Assembly (NCBI GenBank): GCA_963743785.1
Contig: CAVURD010000004.1
Coordinates: 62,001-126,000, forward strand
Direction: 5' to 3'
From: Bog-473 sp963743785
GTDB taxonomy: Bacteria; Actinomycetota; Acidimicrobiia; Acidimicrobiales; RAAP-2
DNA length: 64,000 bases
Shown one piece after another: positions 26,822-35,673 of this stretch; positions within the stretch are counted from its first letter, which is position 1, and the number at the start of each line of letters is the position of its first letter. The notes below the pieces were generated by a model. It ran no database searches and had not been told where the DNA came from. It worked only from the letters and a program-made list of their open reading frames with translations. A program made the position numbers and the translations under genes.

Positions 26822-28201
26822 ATGAGCAACTCCAACCCCGAGAATTCCGAACTGAGCAACCAGGCCCGCCGTCACCTCTGGATGCACTTCAGCCGCCTCG
26901 CCACCTACGAGACCCACGAGGTCCCCGTCATCGTGCGCGGTGAGGGAGCCTACGTGTGGGACCAGCACGGAAAGAAGTACCTGGACGGTCTGGCCGGTCT
27001 CTTCACGTCACAGCTTGGTCACGGGCGCACGGAACTGGCCGAGGCCGGCGCCAAGCAGGCCGGAACGCTGGCCTATTTCCCTCTCTGGACCTACGCCCAC
27101 CCCAAGGCCATTGAGCTGGCCGAGCGCCTCGCCGGCTACGCGCCCGGCGACCTCGACCGCGTCTTCTTCACCTCGGGTGGGTCCGAGGCGGTGGAATCGG
27201 CCTGGAAGCTGGCCCGCCAGTACTTCCGAATGACCGGGCAGCCGCAGCGGACCAAGGTCATCAGCCGCGACATCGCGTACCACGGCACCACCATGGGGGC
27301 GCTGTCGATCACCGGGCTCCCGGATCTCAAGACCCCGTTCGAACCCCTCGTTCCCGGGGCCATCAAGGTCCCCAACACGAACTTCTACCGGGCCGAGCTG
27401 TTCGCCGACGACGAGGTCGCCTTCGGGCAGTGGGCGGCCGATGAGATCGAGCGGGCGATCCTCCGCGAGGGTGCCGACACCATTGCCGCCGTCTACCTCG
27501 AGCCGGTGCAGAACGCCGGCGGATGCTTCCCGCCGCCGCCCGGATACTTCGAGCGGGTGCGCCAGATCTGCGACCGCCACGGAGTCCTCCTGGTCTCCGA
27601 CGAGGTCATCTGTGCCTTCGGTCGCCTGGGTCATTGGTTCGGTTCCGAGCGTTACGGCTACCAACCCGACATCATCACGGTGGCCAAGGGCCTCACGTCG
27701 GGCTACGCCCCGCTCGGCGCCATGATCGCCTCGGAGCGCCTGGTCCAGCCTTTCCTGGCCGAAGGTGCATCCTTCCTGCACGGGTTCACCTTCGCCGGCC
27801 ACCCCGTGAGTTGCGCCGTCGCCCTGGCCAACCTCGACGTGTTCGAGGGCGAGCACATTCTTGAGCACGTCCGGGACACCGAAGGTGCGTTCCGCAGTGG
27901 CTTGGAGACCCTCTACGACCTGCCCATCGTCGGCAACGTGCGCGGCGCCGGCTTCTTCTACGGGATCGAGCTGGTCAAGGACAAGGAGACCCGACTCTCC
28001 TTTGACGACGAGGAATCCGAGCGGTTGCTGCGGGGCTACCTCTCCGGGGCCCTCTTCGAGGCCGGCCTCATCTGCCGGGCCGACGACCGGGGTGACCCGG
28101 TGGTGCAGCTCTCGCCGCCGCTCATCTGCGGTCCCGCCGAGATCGAGTTCATCGTCTCCACCTTGCGCGAGGTACTGACCGAGGCGTGGCGCCGGATGTA
28201 G
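26822..28201 (+). CDS. Class III aminotransferase, putrescine/omega-amino acid type
   Basis: 459 residues. The PLP lysine is Lys289 in ITVAKGLTSGY, Asp260 (VSDEV) contacts the pyridine nitrogen, and FFTSGGSEAVESAWKLAR forms the phosphate pocket. It belongs to the group of omega-amino acid:pyruvate and putrescine/spermidine aminotransferases (SpuC-like). Location after the Lrp gene and before a PuuB-like oxidase indicates polyamine breakdown, with alanine as by-product. Exact amine donor unproven. Confidence 0.9.
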   Translation: MSNSNPENSELSNQARRHLWMHFSRLATYETHEVPVIVRGEGAYVWDQHGKKYLDGLAGLFTSQLGHGRTELAEAGAKQAGTLAYFPLWTYAHPKAIELAERLAGYAPGDLDRVFFTSGGSEAVESAWKLARQYFRMTGQPQRTKVISRDIAYHGTTMGALSITGLPDLKTPFEPLVPGAIKVPNTNFYRAELFADDEVAFGQWAADEIERAILREGADTIAAVYLEPVQNAGGCFPPPPGYFERVRQICDRHGVLLVSDEVICAFGRLGHWFGSERYGYQPDIITVAKGLTSGYAPLGAMIASERLVQPFLAEGASFLHGFTFAGHPVSCAVALANLDVFEGEHILEHVRDTEGAFRSGLETLYDLPIVGNVRGAGFFYGIELVKDKETRLSFDDEESERLLRGYLSGALFEAGLICRADDRGDPVVQLSPPLICGPAEIEFIVSTLREVLTEAWRRM

Positions 28202-28221
28202 ACCCTCCGGAGGAAGTGCCT

Positions 28222-29613
28222 GTGCGCTATCAGGACCTCTCCCTCTGGTGGGATGCCATTGCCCAACCACTTCGGGCCCGACCCCCACTGGGTTCGGACA
28301 CCCAGGTCGACGTCTGCATCGTCGGGGCCGGGTTCACCGGACTGTGGACCGCCTACGCGCTGACCCGGGCTGATCCGACCCTGCGCATCGCCATCGTCGA
28401 GAAGGAGGTGGCCGGCTTCGGGGCCTCGGGGCGTAACGGCGGCTGGTGCTCGGCCCTGTTCGCCACCTCGGACACCGCCCTGGCGCGGTCCTACGGCGTC
28501 CCGGCCATGCGCGCCATGCGCCGGGCCATGCAGGACACCGTCGACGTGGTCGGCGCTTCGGCCGCGGCCGAAGGCATCGACTGCCACTTCGCCAAGGGCG
28601 GCACGATCGTGGCGGCCCGCTCCCCGGCGCAACGGGCCCGGGCCGCCTCGGAGGTGAACGAGGCCAGGAGTCTCGGCTTCGGCGAAGAGGACCTGCGCTG
28701 GGTCGACGCCACCGAGGCCGAGGCACTGGTCGGGATCGACGGCGTGGTGGGCGCCACCGTCACCCCACATTGTGCGGCGATCCAACCAGCCCTGCTGGCC
28801 CGCGGCCTGGCCGATGCGGTGGCGCGGCGCGGCGTGGCCCTCTACGAGCACTCCGAGGTGACCCGCATCGAAGCGGGGCGAGGGGGTCACCACCCGGTCG
28901 TCCACACCGCGGGCGGCACCGTCACGGCGGAGGTCGTGGTGCGCGCCGTCGAGGCCTGGACATCGACGTTGCCCGGGTACAAGCGCACGCTGGCGCCGGT
29001 GTACTCGCTCATGGTGGCCACCGAACCACTGGGCCACGGGTTTTGGGAGTCCGCCGGGCTGGTGGACAGGGCCACCTTCGCCGACTACCGGCACATGATC
29101 ATCTACGGCCAGCGGACGCTCGACGGCCGGATCGCCTTCGGCGGGCGCGGCGCCCCGTACCACTTCGGCTCGACCGTCCGCCCCGCCTATGACGACGTGG
29201 CGTCCGTCCACGCCCTGCTGCAACGGACCCTCATCGAGCTCTTCCCCGCCCTGGCTTCGGCGCAGGTCACCCACGCCTGGGGTGGCCCGCTGGGGATCCC
29301 GCGGGACTGGCATTCCTCCGTCGGCTTCGACCGGGACAGCGGCCTGGCCTGGGCCGGGGGCTATGTGGGAGACGGCGTCTCGACGAGCAACCTGGCCGGG
29401 CGGACGCTGGCCGACCTGATCACCGGGGCCGACACCGACCTCACCCACCTGCCATGGGTCAACCACCGCTCCAAGCTCTGGGAACCCGAGCCCCTGCGCT
29501 GGCTGGGGGTCAACGCCGGCCTGTGGACGATGAAGCTGGCCGATCACACCGAAGCCCGCAAGGGCCACCCCAGCCGCCTGGCGGCCCGCATGGACCATTT
29601 GCTCGGGCACTGA
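28222..29613 (+). CDS. FAD-dependent amine oxidoreductase, PuuB-like (DAO family)
   Basis: 463 residues from GTG 28222, chosen because GGAGG lies 8 nt upstream. The FAD-binding motif is VDVCIVGAGFTGLWTAYAL, then KEVAGFGASGRNGGWCSALF, the conserved flavin loop of gamma-glutamylputrescine oxidase-like proteins. The C-terminus keeps GYVGDGVSTSNLAGRTLADL. It likely oxidises an amine or its gamma-glutamyl derivative. No glutamylputrescine synthetase gene is in the window, so the free amine route is also possible. Confidence 0.87.
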   Translation: MRYQDLSLWWDAIAQPLRARPPLGSDTQVDVCIVGAGFTGLWTAYALTRADPTLRIAIVEKEVAGFGASGRNGGWCSALFATSDTALARSYGVPAMRAMRRAMQDTVDVVGASAAAEGIDCHFAKGGTIVAARSPAQRARAASEVNEARSLGFGEEDLRWVDATEAEALVGIDGVVGATVTPHCAAIQPALLARGLADAVARRGVALYEHSEVTRIEAGRGGHHPVVHTAGGTVTAEVVVRAVEAWTSTLPGYKRTLAPVYSLMVATEPLGHGFWESAGLVDRATFADYRHMIIYGQRTLDGRIAFGGRGAPYHFGSTVRPAYDDVASVHALLQRTLIELFPALASAQVTHAWGGPLGIPRDWHSSVGFDRDSGLAWAGGYVGDGVSTSNLAGRTLADLITGADTDLTHLPWVNHRSKLWEPEPLRWLGVNAGLWTMKLADHTEARKGHPSRLAARMDHLLGH

Positions 29614-29633
29614 TCGGTGCCACAATCGTGCCG

Positions 29634-30086
29634 ATGGAGCCGACCCCTCGTGAGGCGATCTCCCAGCTGATCTACACCTACGCCGAGCGCATTGACGCCG
29701 GCGACTTCGCCGGGGTGGCCGACGTCTTCTCCGACGCCACCTTGACCTTCGAGGGTTTCGGCGACGCCGTCTCGGGTCCCGAGGCCATTCAGTCCCTCTA
29801 CGAGCGGACCACCCGCCGCTACGAGGACGGCACGCCGCGCACCAAGCACGTCATGACCAACGTGATGGTCGATGTCAGCTCCGACGGGTCGACCGCCACC
29901 AGCCGCTCCTACTTCACCGTCCTCCAGGCCGTGCCCGGAGCACTGACGCTCCAGCCGGTGATCGCCGGGCGCTACCGCAACGCCTATACCCGCACCGAGG
30001 GTGCCTGGCGCTTCACCTCGGTGCACATCATCATTGATCTCGTGGGCGACCTGGCCCACCACATGCTCTTCGATCTCAGACCATGA
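29634..30086 (+). CDS. SnoaL-like (NTF2 fold) protein
   Basis: 150 residues with the standard start EAISQLIYTYAERIDAGDFAGVADVF, then RTKHVMTNVMVDV and RYRNAYTRTEGAWRF. The fold forms a small pocket used by isomerases, dehydratases or hydroxylase subunits. ATG 29634 lies 20 nt after the oxidase gene, and its stop overlaps the next start as ATGA. Role unknown. Confidence 0.8.
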   Translation: MEPTPREAISQLIYTYAERIDAGDFAGVADVFSDATLTFEGFGDAVSGPEAIQSLYERTTRRYEDGTPRTKHVMTNVMVDVSSDGSTATSRSYFTVLQAVPGALTLQPVIAGRYRNAYTRTEGAWRFTSVHIIIDLVGDLAHHMLFDLRP

Positions 30087-30583
30087 AGCTGTCCCTCTCC
30101 TACACCTGGGAGTGCTCGCCGGACGCGTTCTGGGCCCTGTACTTCGACCCGACTTTCGTCGTGCGCCTGCACCTCGAGGGCCTGGGCTCGATCTCGGCCG
30201 AGGTCCTCTGCCAGGAAGGCACCCTGGCCTCGGGCCTGACCCGGACCGTCCGCTACTCGCAGAAACCCAATGCGCCGGGACCGGTGCGCAAGATCTTCGG
30301 TGAGGAGATCACCAGCACCGAGGTCAGTATCTTCACCCCCGCCACCTCGACCACCATCTTCACGCTCACGCCGGGCACCATGGGCGACAAGACCCATCTG
30401 AACGGCTCCATCGCGCTGAGGGCCGACGGCGAGGACACCATTGAGGACTTCGATCTCGAGGCCCGGGTCAAGATCTTCGGCGCCGGACCGATCGTCGAGC
30501 GGTTCATTGAGCATCAAGCCCGCGAGGTTCAGCAGAAGTCGGTGGCCTTCATGCGTCGGGAGCTGGGCCTGTCGACACCGTAA
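30083..30583 (+). CDS. DUF2505 domain protein (SRPBCC-like)
   Basis: 166 residues, full family length. The N-terminal strand LSLSYTWECSPDAFWALYFDPTF and C-terminal helix IVERFIEHQAREVQQKSVAFMRRELG match DUF2505, a START-like lipid-binding fold common in actinobacteria. It overlaps the SnoaL-like gene by ATGA. Nothing is known of its ligand. Confidence 0.85.
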   Translation: MKLSLSYTWECSPDAFWALYFDPTFVVRLHLEGLGSISAEVLCQEGTLASGLTRTVRYSQKPNAPGPVRKIFGEEITSTEVSIFTPATSTTIFTLTPGTMGDKTHLNGSIALRADGEDTIEDFDLEARVKIFGAGPIVERFIEHQAREVQQKSVAFMRRELGLSTP

Positions 30584-30619
30584 GCACCGCGGAGGGGACC
30601 GGACGCTCCTGGTGTGAAG

Positions 30620-31526
30620 TCACGGCCCGATAGGCGAGACCGGAATGACGGCTCCGACCATATCCCCAGGGTCCCCGTCCAAGATGGCCACAGCCACTAA
30701 GGGCGATCGGGTCAGGACGAAGGCGGCCGGTCAGCATGACCACGAGAGAAAGGAACTCCGCGGCGACGTACCCCGGTCCGCCGCGCAGATGCTCGTTGAA
30801 TACGAAGATGCCGATGATGATGCTCACCACCGGGTTCACCATGAGCATCGAGGCGCGCGAGGCGGCGATCGGGCCCGGCATGGAGGGCGTTTTGCAGGAA
30901 GAAGAAGCCGACCAAGCCGGTGAGGCCGAGGGCGTAGGGCTCCCAATGGGTGAACACATGGCCCCACCGCCGGTGATCAGGGTGGTGATGGCCTTGGTCA
31001 GGGAGGCGTTGTAGGCGAAGAGCACGGCGGCCGCCGCCCCGAAGGCGGTGGCCCGCCACCACCGGGGCCCGCGCTGGGCGCCGGCGACCAGCATCGCTGC
31101 CACCACGAAGATCACGACGGTGACGACACCCCACGCCTTCGAACTGGGAATGCCCTGGCCGAGGGCAGGATCGGCCGAGACGATGAATCCGGCCAGCCCG
31201 ACCACGATGGCCACCGAACCGAGGATCTCGCGCCCGCCCACGTGGCGACGGAACACCACCCGCAGGATGGCGATGAGGAACAGCAACTCGACGGTCAATA
31301 TGGGCTGGACCACGGTCAGGTCGCCGAAGCGCAAGGCCGAGGCTTGCAGCACGAACACAACGAGAAGGAGGGCGAAACCGAGCAACCAGATCCCCCGTTT
31401 GAGCGCATTGGTCAGCAACCGGAGACGCATGGCGTCGCCGGCCGGAGCCGATTCGACTCCGATCCGCTGCATCACCCCGGCCACCGCGCTGCACAGCGCA
31501 GCGGAAGCCGCCAAGACATAGACCAC
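30620..31526 (-). CDS. EamA/DMT-family transporter, three frame breaks
   Basis: Joined, the frames give an approximately 300-residue protein with about nine to ten membrane helices: YVLAASAALCSAVAGVMQRIG, then ALRFGDLTVVQPILTVELLFLIAIL, the classical DMT helices 3-4. Breaks occur near 30962 (GGGGCC), 30873 (GGGCCC) and 30726 (GGCCGG). Between the first two, PYALGLTGLVGFFFLQNALH is read in the alternate frame, and after the third a natural end PIGP is reached at TGA 30620. GTG 31526 is the probable start. All three sit in G/C runs, so sequencing error is likely. Confidence 0.75.
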
Positions 31527-31641
31527 GCCACGTTCTACAACAAAGGAGCGGATCGAGCCCGTGACCCCGACTCCAACGCACCAGTTCTCACGATGTTCCC
31601 ACGTTCCACTTGACGCAGGGCGAATCAGCCAACAAGGTGAG

Positions 31642-31828
31642 GACCGACAACCTTCGGTCGCGGTTGCCAGGGAAGCGCACCGAATCAGATAGGGCCAAGT
31701 GCGTGGACACCAGACCGGAGAAGGCTGCCGAGGCGAGACGGCACGTCCGTCTCTCCGCCCACCCTTCAGCCCGGCGGTGGTCCGGGCCACGTCCTTATCG
31801 GTTCGGAGACGCCCACGGTTGACGTGGG
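31642..31828 (+). promoter_or_regulatory. Structured leader upstream of the NCS1 permease
   Basis: Three clean hairpins lie in the 347-nt gene-free region 31527-31873: GACCG/CGGTC (31642-31659), GAGACGG/CCGTCTC with a 5-nt loop (31735-31753) and CCCACG/CGTGGG with loop GTTGA (31812-31828). I recognise no known riboswitch class, and no gene is evident. The region must contain the permease promoter. Confidence 0.3.
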
Positions 31829-31873
31829 TGTCCGGGGAACCGGAGCACGTGAGGCGACGACAAGGGAGGCAAC

Positions 31874-33379
31874 ATGGCAATCGCAGAGGACCTAGCGGTC
31901 ATTCACGACCCGGGGTCGGATGTGGCGTTCCACGTCGAGCAGCACGGGATCGACTTCATACCCGAGAGCGAGCGCTGGGCCAGGCCCAAGGACATCTTCG
32001 GGATGTGGGCCGGGGCCAGCGTCCAGATCGAATACTTCATTTATGGCGCCATCTTGATGACGTTCGGGCTCACGTTCCTTCAGGTCCTGGTGATCATCAT
32101 CCTGGGGAACCTGTCGTTCTTCCTGTTGGGATTGTGCTCCCTGCAGGGGCCGAATGCCGGCACCACCGTCTTCGCCATCAACCGGGCCGGCTACGGCCCG
32201 AACGGCTCACGACCGATCTCCTTCTTCAACTGGATCACCCAGATCGGCTTCGAGGTCGAGGGGCTGCTCCTGATCGTGGGGGCCGGGCTCGTCTTGATGA
32301 TCAAGGCGGGCTTCTTGCCCGGCGACCCGGCCAAGGTCATTCTCGTCATCGCGGCGGTGCTCGTGCAGGGGATCCTCCCCTTCCTGGGCCACGCCGCCAT
32401 CGTCAAGACGCTGCGCTGGCTGGTCCTGCCCTTCGTGATCCTTTTCGCCATCATGCTCGGCTTCGCCGTCCCGCACGCCAATCTGCACGTGGTGAAGACC
32501 AGCGGAGACTGGCAAGGCTTCACCGAGGCGCTGGCCTTCACCATCGCCTTGAGCGGGCTGGGCTGGACCGAGAACGGCAACGACTACACCCGGTACTGCC
32601 CGACGGACACCTCAAGAAAGGGCATCGTCGGCTGGGTCTTCCTGGGCACGGCCGTCCCGGAGATCCTGATCATGACCCTGGGTGCCGTCGTCGGCACGTT
32701 CGTTCTCAAAGTCGGGACCGGGGCCGGCGGCTTCCTCCCCTTCGCCCACCAGACCGCCATTCCCTCGTGGTTCGTGGTGGTGTTCCTGGTCTTCGCCGTC
32801 ATCCAACTGTTCGGCATCAACAGCCTCGACATGTACTCATCGGGCGTCACCCTGCAAGCCATCGGTGTTCCCGTGAAGCGCTACCACGCCGTCCTGATTG
32901 ACTGCGCCATCGCCCTCGGCGTCACCATGTGGGCCATCTTCAGCGGGTCCTTTACCGAGTACCTGTCGGACTTCGTCGACATCGTCATCATCTGGATTGC
33001 GCCGTGGTGCGCCATCTTCCTGGTGGACTGGGTCCTGCGCCGTTACCGCTACGTGCCGAGCGAGCTGCAGAAGACCGGCCGGGACTCCCTGTATTGGCGT
33101 CGTGGGGGCATCTTCTGGCCGGCCATCATCGCCCAGGTGGTCGGCATGTTCGCTGCCATCTCAGGGCTCTACGTCAACCCGACCTACTACTTCCGCGTTC
33201 CACGATGGTTGAACGAGGTCACGGACCACACCCAGGACGCCTCCCACTTCGGGGGCGACTTCAGCATCTTCCTCGGCCTGGGCGTCGGAGCGCTGGTCTA
33301 CCTGATCCTGGCCACGCGCAGCGTCCGCAAGCAGGCCGACGAGCAGGAAGTGCTGCTCAAGACCGAGGGCCTGCTCTGA
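31874..33379 (+). CDS. NCS1-family permease for purines/pyrimidines/allantoin
   Basis: 501 residues with twelve predicted membrane helices. Family hallmarks are SERWARPKDIFGMWAGASV at the start of helix 1, GNLSFFLLGLCSLQGPNAGTT and NWITQIGFEVEG in helix 3. ATG 31874 has AGGGAGG 5 nt upstream, one of the best ribosome-binding sites in the window. The family imports nucleobases, allantoin or related compounds with Na+ or H+. The convergent phosphoribosyltransferase and nearby upp suggest salvage. Confidence 0.9.
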   Translation: MAIAEDLAVIHDPGSDVAFHVEQHGIDFIPESERWARPKDIFGMWAGASVQIEYFIYGAILMTFGLTFLQVLVIIILGNLSFFLLGLCSLQGPNAGTTVFAINRAGYGPNGSRPISFFNWITQIGFEVEGLLLIVGAGLVLMIKAGFLPGDPAKVILVIAAVLVQGILPFLGHAAIVKTLRWLVLPFVILFAIMLGFAVPHANLHVVKTSGDWQGFTEALAFTIALSGLGWTENGNDYTRYCPTDTSRKGIVGWVFLGTAVPEILIMTLGAVVGTFVLKVGTGAGGFLPFAHQTAIPSWFVVVFLVFAVIQLFGINSLDMYSSGVTLQAIGVPVKRYHAVLIDCAIALGVTMWAIFSGSFTEYLSDFVDIVIIWIAPWCAIFLVDWVLRRYRYVPSELQKTGRDSLYWRRGGIFWPAIIAQVVGMFAAISGLYVNPTYYFRVPRWLNEVTDHTQDASHFGGDFSIFLGLGVGALVYLILATRSVRKQADEQEVLLKTEGLL

Positions 33380-33411
33380 ACGCTCGTCCCAGTCCCCGCC
33401 GAGACACCCCA

Positions 33412-34032
33412 TTAGTCCCAGTCCTCCGCCAGTTCCCCGCTGCCGTCCCCCGCAGGCCGGAACAACGGCATGGACCCGAGGGAGCGCACCATGTCGGCGT
33501 CCGCCCCGAGAGCCTTCCGCCAACCCGACCCCTCGGTCATGAGGGTGCCGATGACCACCGGCTCGGCTCCGATGCGCCGCACCAACCGGAGCGCCGCCAG
33601 CGTGGAGGCGCCGGTCGAGATCACGTCGTCGACCACCGCCACCCGGCGGCCCCGGACGGCGGGAACCCGGGCGGGATCCATGCGCAGGCGTTGGGGCTTC
33701 TCGGTCGTGATGGAGTTGACCGGCTCGGCCCAGGTCTCCCCGAGGTGGATCTTCGGCGTCTTGTGCAAGATGACGTAGTCGTCGAACCCCAGTGCCCGGC
33801 TGGCCTCGATGGCCAGTGGGATACCCATGGTGGCGACCGAAACGATGATCTCGGGCCGGGCCGGCCGCATGAGGTCGGCGAGCTCCCGGCCCGCCACCTC
33901 GGCAAAGTGCACCCCCAGGTCGACACAGATGAGCAGGGCGATGCTCAGCTCGTCGGTCAGCGCGACGAGGGGCAGATCGACCGACTGACTTCCCACGGTG
34001 GTCGAATAGGTACGAGCGGCGGCCATGGACAT
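33412..34032 (-). CDS. Phosphoribosyltransferase, adenine/purine type
   Basis: 206 residues with the PRPP-binding loop VAVVDDVISTGAST at about residues 125-138. The upstream flexible region DDYVILHKTPKIHLGETW resembles adenine or purine phosphoribosyltransferases. It converts a free base plus PRPP to a nucleotide. ATG 34032 is preferred; the frame is open to 34185 with no family similarity. It is convergent with the NCS1 permease gene, which may supply its base. Adenine versus xanthine specificity cannot be told from sequence alone. Confidence 0.8.
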   Translation of the reverse strand: MSMAAARTYSTTVGSQSVDLPLVALTDELSIALLICVDLGVHFAEVAGRELADLMRPARPEIIVSVATMGIPLAIEASRALGFDDYVILHKTPKIHLGETWAEPVNSITTEKPQRLRMDPARVPAVRGRRVAVVDDVISTGASTLAALRLVRRIGAEPVVIGTLMTEGSGWRKALGADADMVRSLGSMPLFRPAGDGSGELAEDWD

Positions 34033-34250
34033 GACTCTCGCCGCGGTGACCTCTGACTGCAAGTGACTGCGTCCACCGAAGGCTTCGGCATGCCGGGTAC
34101 CTGACCGTCGCCCTGGTTCGACGGCGTCGGACGTGGGGACCCCGACTCCCTCCGAGCATGATGGGAGCAGGCGACCGCCGTACACTCTCGATCACCGATA
34201 GGGATACGGTCCCCATCGCTGACACACCGGACGGACGGCTTGGGGGGAAC

Positions 34251-34997
34251 ATGGACAACACCGAACGCAGGGTCGCCCTGGTGACCGATGCCGCCCACTA
34301 CGTCGGACCCCATCTGGCCCGGCTCCTCGCCTCTCGGGGCCACGATCTCGTGCTCGGCGACCCCGGGACCGACCTCGTGGCCGAGCTCGAGGCGACCGGC
34401 GCCACGGTCGTCGCCGTCGAGGGCGTCCTCGATCTCACCGATCCGTCTTCCTCGGAACGACTGGTCGGCGCGGCCCAAGAGCGGTTCGGCCGGCTCGACG
34501 CCGCCGTCGGAGGCTCGGGTCGGGTCATCGTTGGAAAATTCGTCGATTCCACCGCTGATCAACTCGACGCTGTCGTGCAGGGCTGCCTGGTCGCGCCCTA
34601 CCACCTGCTGCGCGCCGTCGTCCTGGCCATGGTCGAACAAGGCCACGGCCAGATGCTGCTGATCACCAGCGCCTCGGCGGTCCGGCCCACCCCGGGAGCC
34701 CCGCTGTATTCGGCGGCCCGCGCCGGGGCGACGATGCTGGCCAAAAACGTCGCCATGGAAGTGGCCCGCACCGGGGTGCAGGTCAACGTGGTCGGCACCA
34801 ACTTCATGGACTTCCCCGAGTTCCTCAGGGCGAACCGCGTGACCGACGAAGCGTCGCGACGCAAGGTCGAGTCCATGGTCCCCATGAAGCGACTGGGCAC
34901 CATGGAGGAGTTCGCCGCGTTCTGCCTGCCGTTCATCGACGGAACGAGTGGGTTCACCACGGGCCAGTTCGTGGCCTACGCCGGAGGCTGGGCCTGA
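34251..34997 (+). CDS. Halohydrin dehalogenase-like SDR-fold protein
   Basis: 248 residues from ATG 34251 (GGGGGG 3 nt upstream). It has an SDR fold but lacks the NAD-binding TGxxxGxG. In its place is T12-x4-Y17-x-G19 (TDAAHYVG), the nucleophile-pocket motif T-x4-F/Y-x-G of halohydrin dehalogenases. The catalytic set is S140-x12-Y153-x3-R157, with Arg replacing the SDR Lys, the second family signature. The C-terminus TTGQFVAYAGGWA resembles the region that completes the pocket. It would release halide from vicinal haloalcohols, forming epoxides, or open epoxides with anions. Natural substrate unknown. The frame is open from 34158, but the strong ribosome-binding site fixes the start. Confidence 0.85.
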   Translation: MDNTERRVALVTDAAHYVGPHLARLLASRGHDLVLGDPGTDLVAELEATGATVVAVEGVLDLTDPSSSERLVGAAQERFGRLDAAVGGSGRVIVGKFVDSTADQLDAVVQGCLVAPYHLLRAVVLAMVEQGHGQMLLITSASAVRPTPGAPLYSAARAGATMLAKNVAMEVARTGVQVNVVGTNFMDFPEFLRANRVTDEASRRKVESMVPMKRLGTMEEFAAFCLPFIDGTSGFTTGQFVAYAGGWA

Positions 34998-35040
34998 ACG
35001 GCGACGGCGAAGCACGCCCGGCGACTCCGTGAGACAGCGC

Positions 35041-35673
35041 TCAGTCAGGCGGACCGAAGAGTCGGTCACCCGCATCGCCCAGGCCGGGCACGATGTAGCC
35101 CACCTCATTGAGGACCGGGTCGACGGCGGCGCACACCACGGGCACCAAGGGATGCGCCTCGGTGAAGGCGACCAGACCGGGCTCCGAGGCGATGATGCAG
35201 AGCGCCACCACGGTGCGGGCCCCCTTGTCGAGCACGAGATCGCACACCTGAGCCAGCGACCCACCGGTGGCCAGCATGGGGTCGCACACGACGACCCGCC
35301 GTCCGCTCAGATCACCCGGCAGTCGATTGAGATAGACGTCCGCCTGCAGGGTTGCCTCGTTGCGCCGCAACCCGACATGGGCCACCTCGGCCAGGGGGAG
35401 CACCTCTTGAACGGCCTGCACCATGCCCAGCCCGGCCCGGAGGACCGGCACCACGAGTACGTGCTCGTTCACCCGACGCGCCGTCACCCCGTCGGCCACC
35501 GGCGTGTCGATGACGATCTCCTCGGTCCCGAGGTCGCGCAGGCCCTCATAGGCCAAGAACCGCGAGATCTCCGAGACCAGGCGTCGGAAGTGGTCACGAT
35601 CGGTCAGCTGATCCCGCAACGCGGCCAGCCGGTGCGCCAGGACCGGGTGCTCGACCACGGTCACGCCCCTCAC
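35041..35673 (-). CDS. upp: Uracil phosphoribosyltransferase
   Basis: 210 residues. The PRPP-binding loop VVVCDPMLATGGSL and the uracil-binding C-terminus GYIVPGLGDAGDRLFG are diagnostic, together with VLVVPVLRAGLGM. It converts uracil plus PRPP to UMP. GTG 35673 overlaps the stop of the upstream Rieske remnant as GTGA, indicating that the two were translationally coupled. Part of a nucleobase salvage neighbourhood with the NCS1 permease and purine-type phosphoribosyltransferase. Confidence 0.93.
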   Translation of the reverse strand: MRGVTVVEHPVLAHRLAALRDQLTDRDHFRRLVSEISRFLAYEGLRDLGTEEIVIDTPVADGVTARRVNEHVLVVPVLRAGLGMVQAVQEVLPLAEVAHVGLRRNEATLQADVYLNRLPGDLSGRRVVVCDPMLATGGSLAQVCDLVLDKGARTVVALCIIASEPGLVAFTEAHPLVPVVCAAVDPVLNEVGYIVPGLGDAGDRLFGPPD

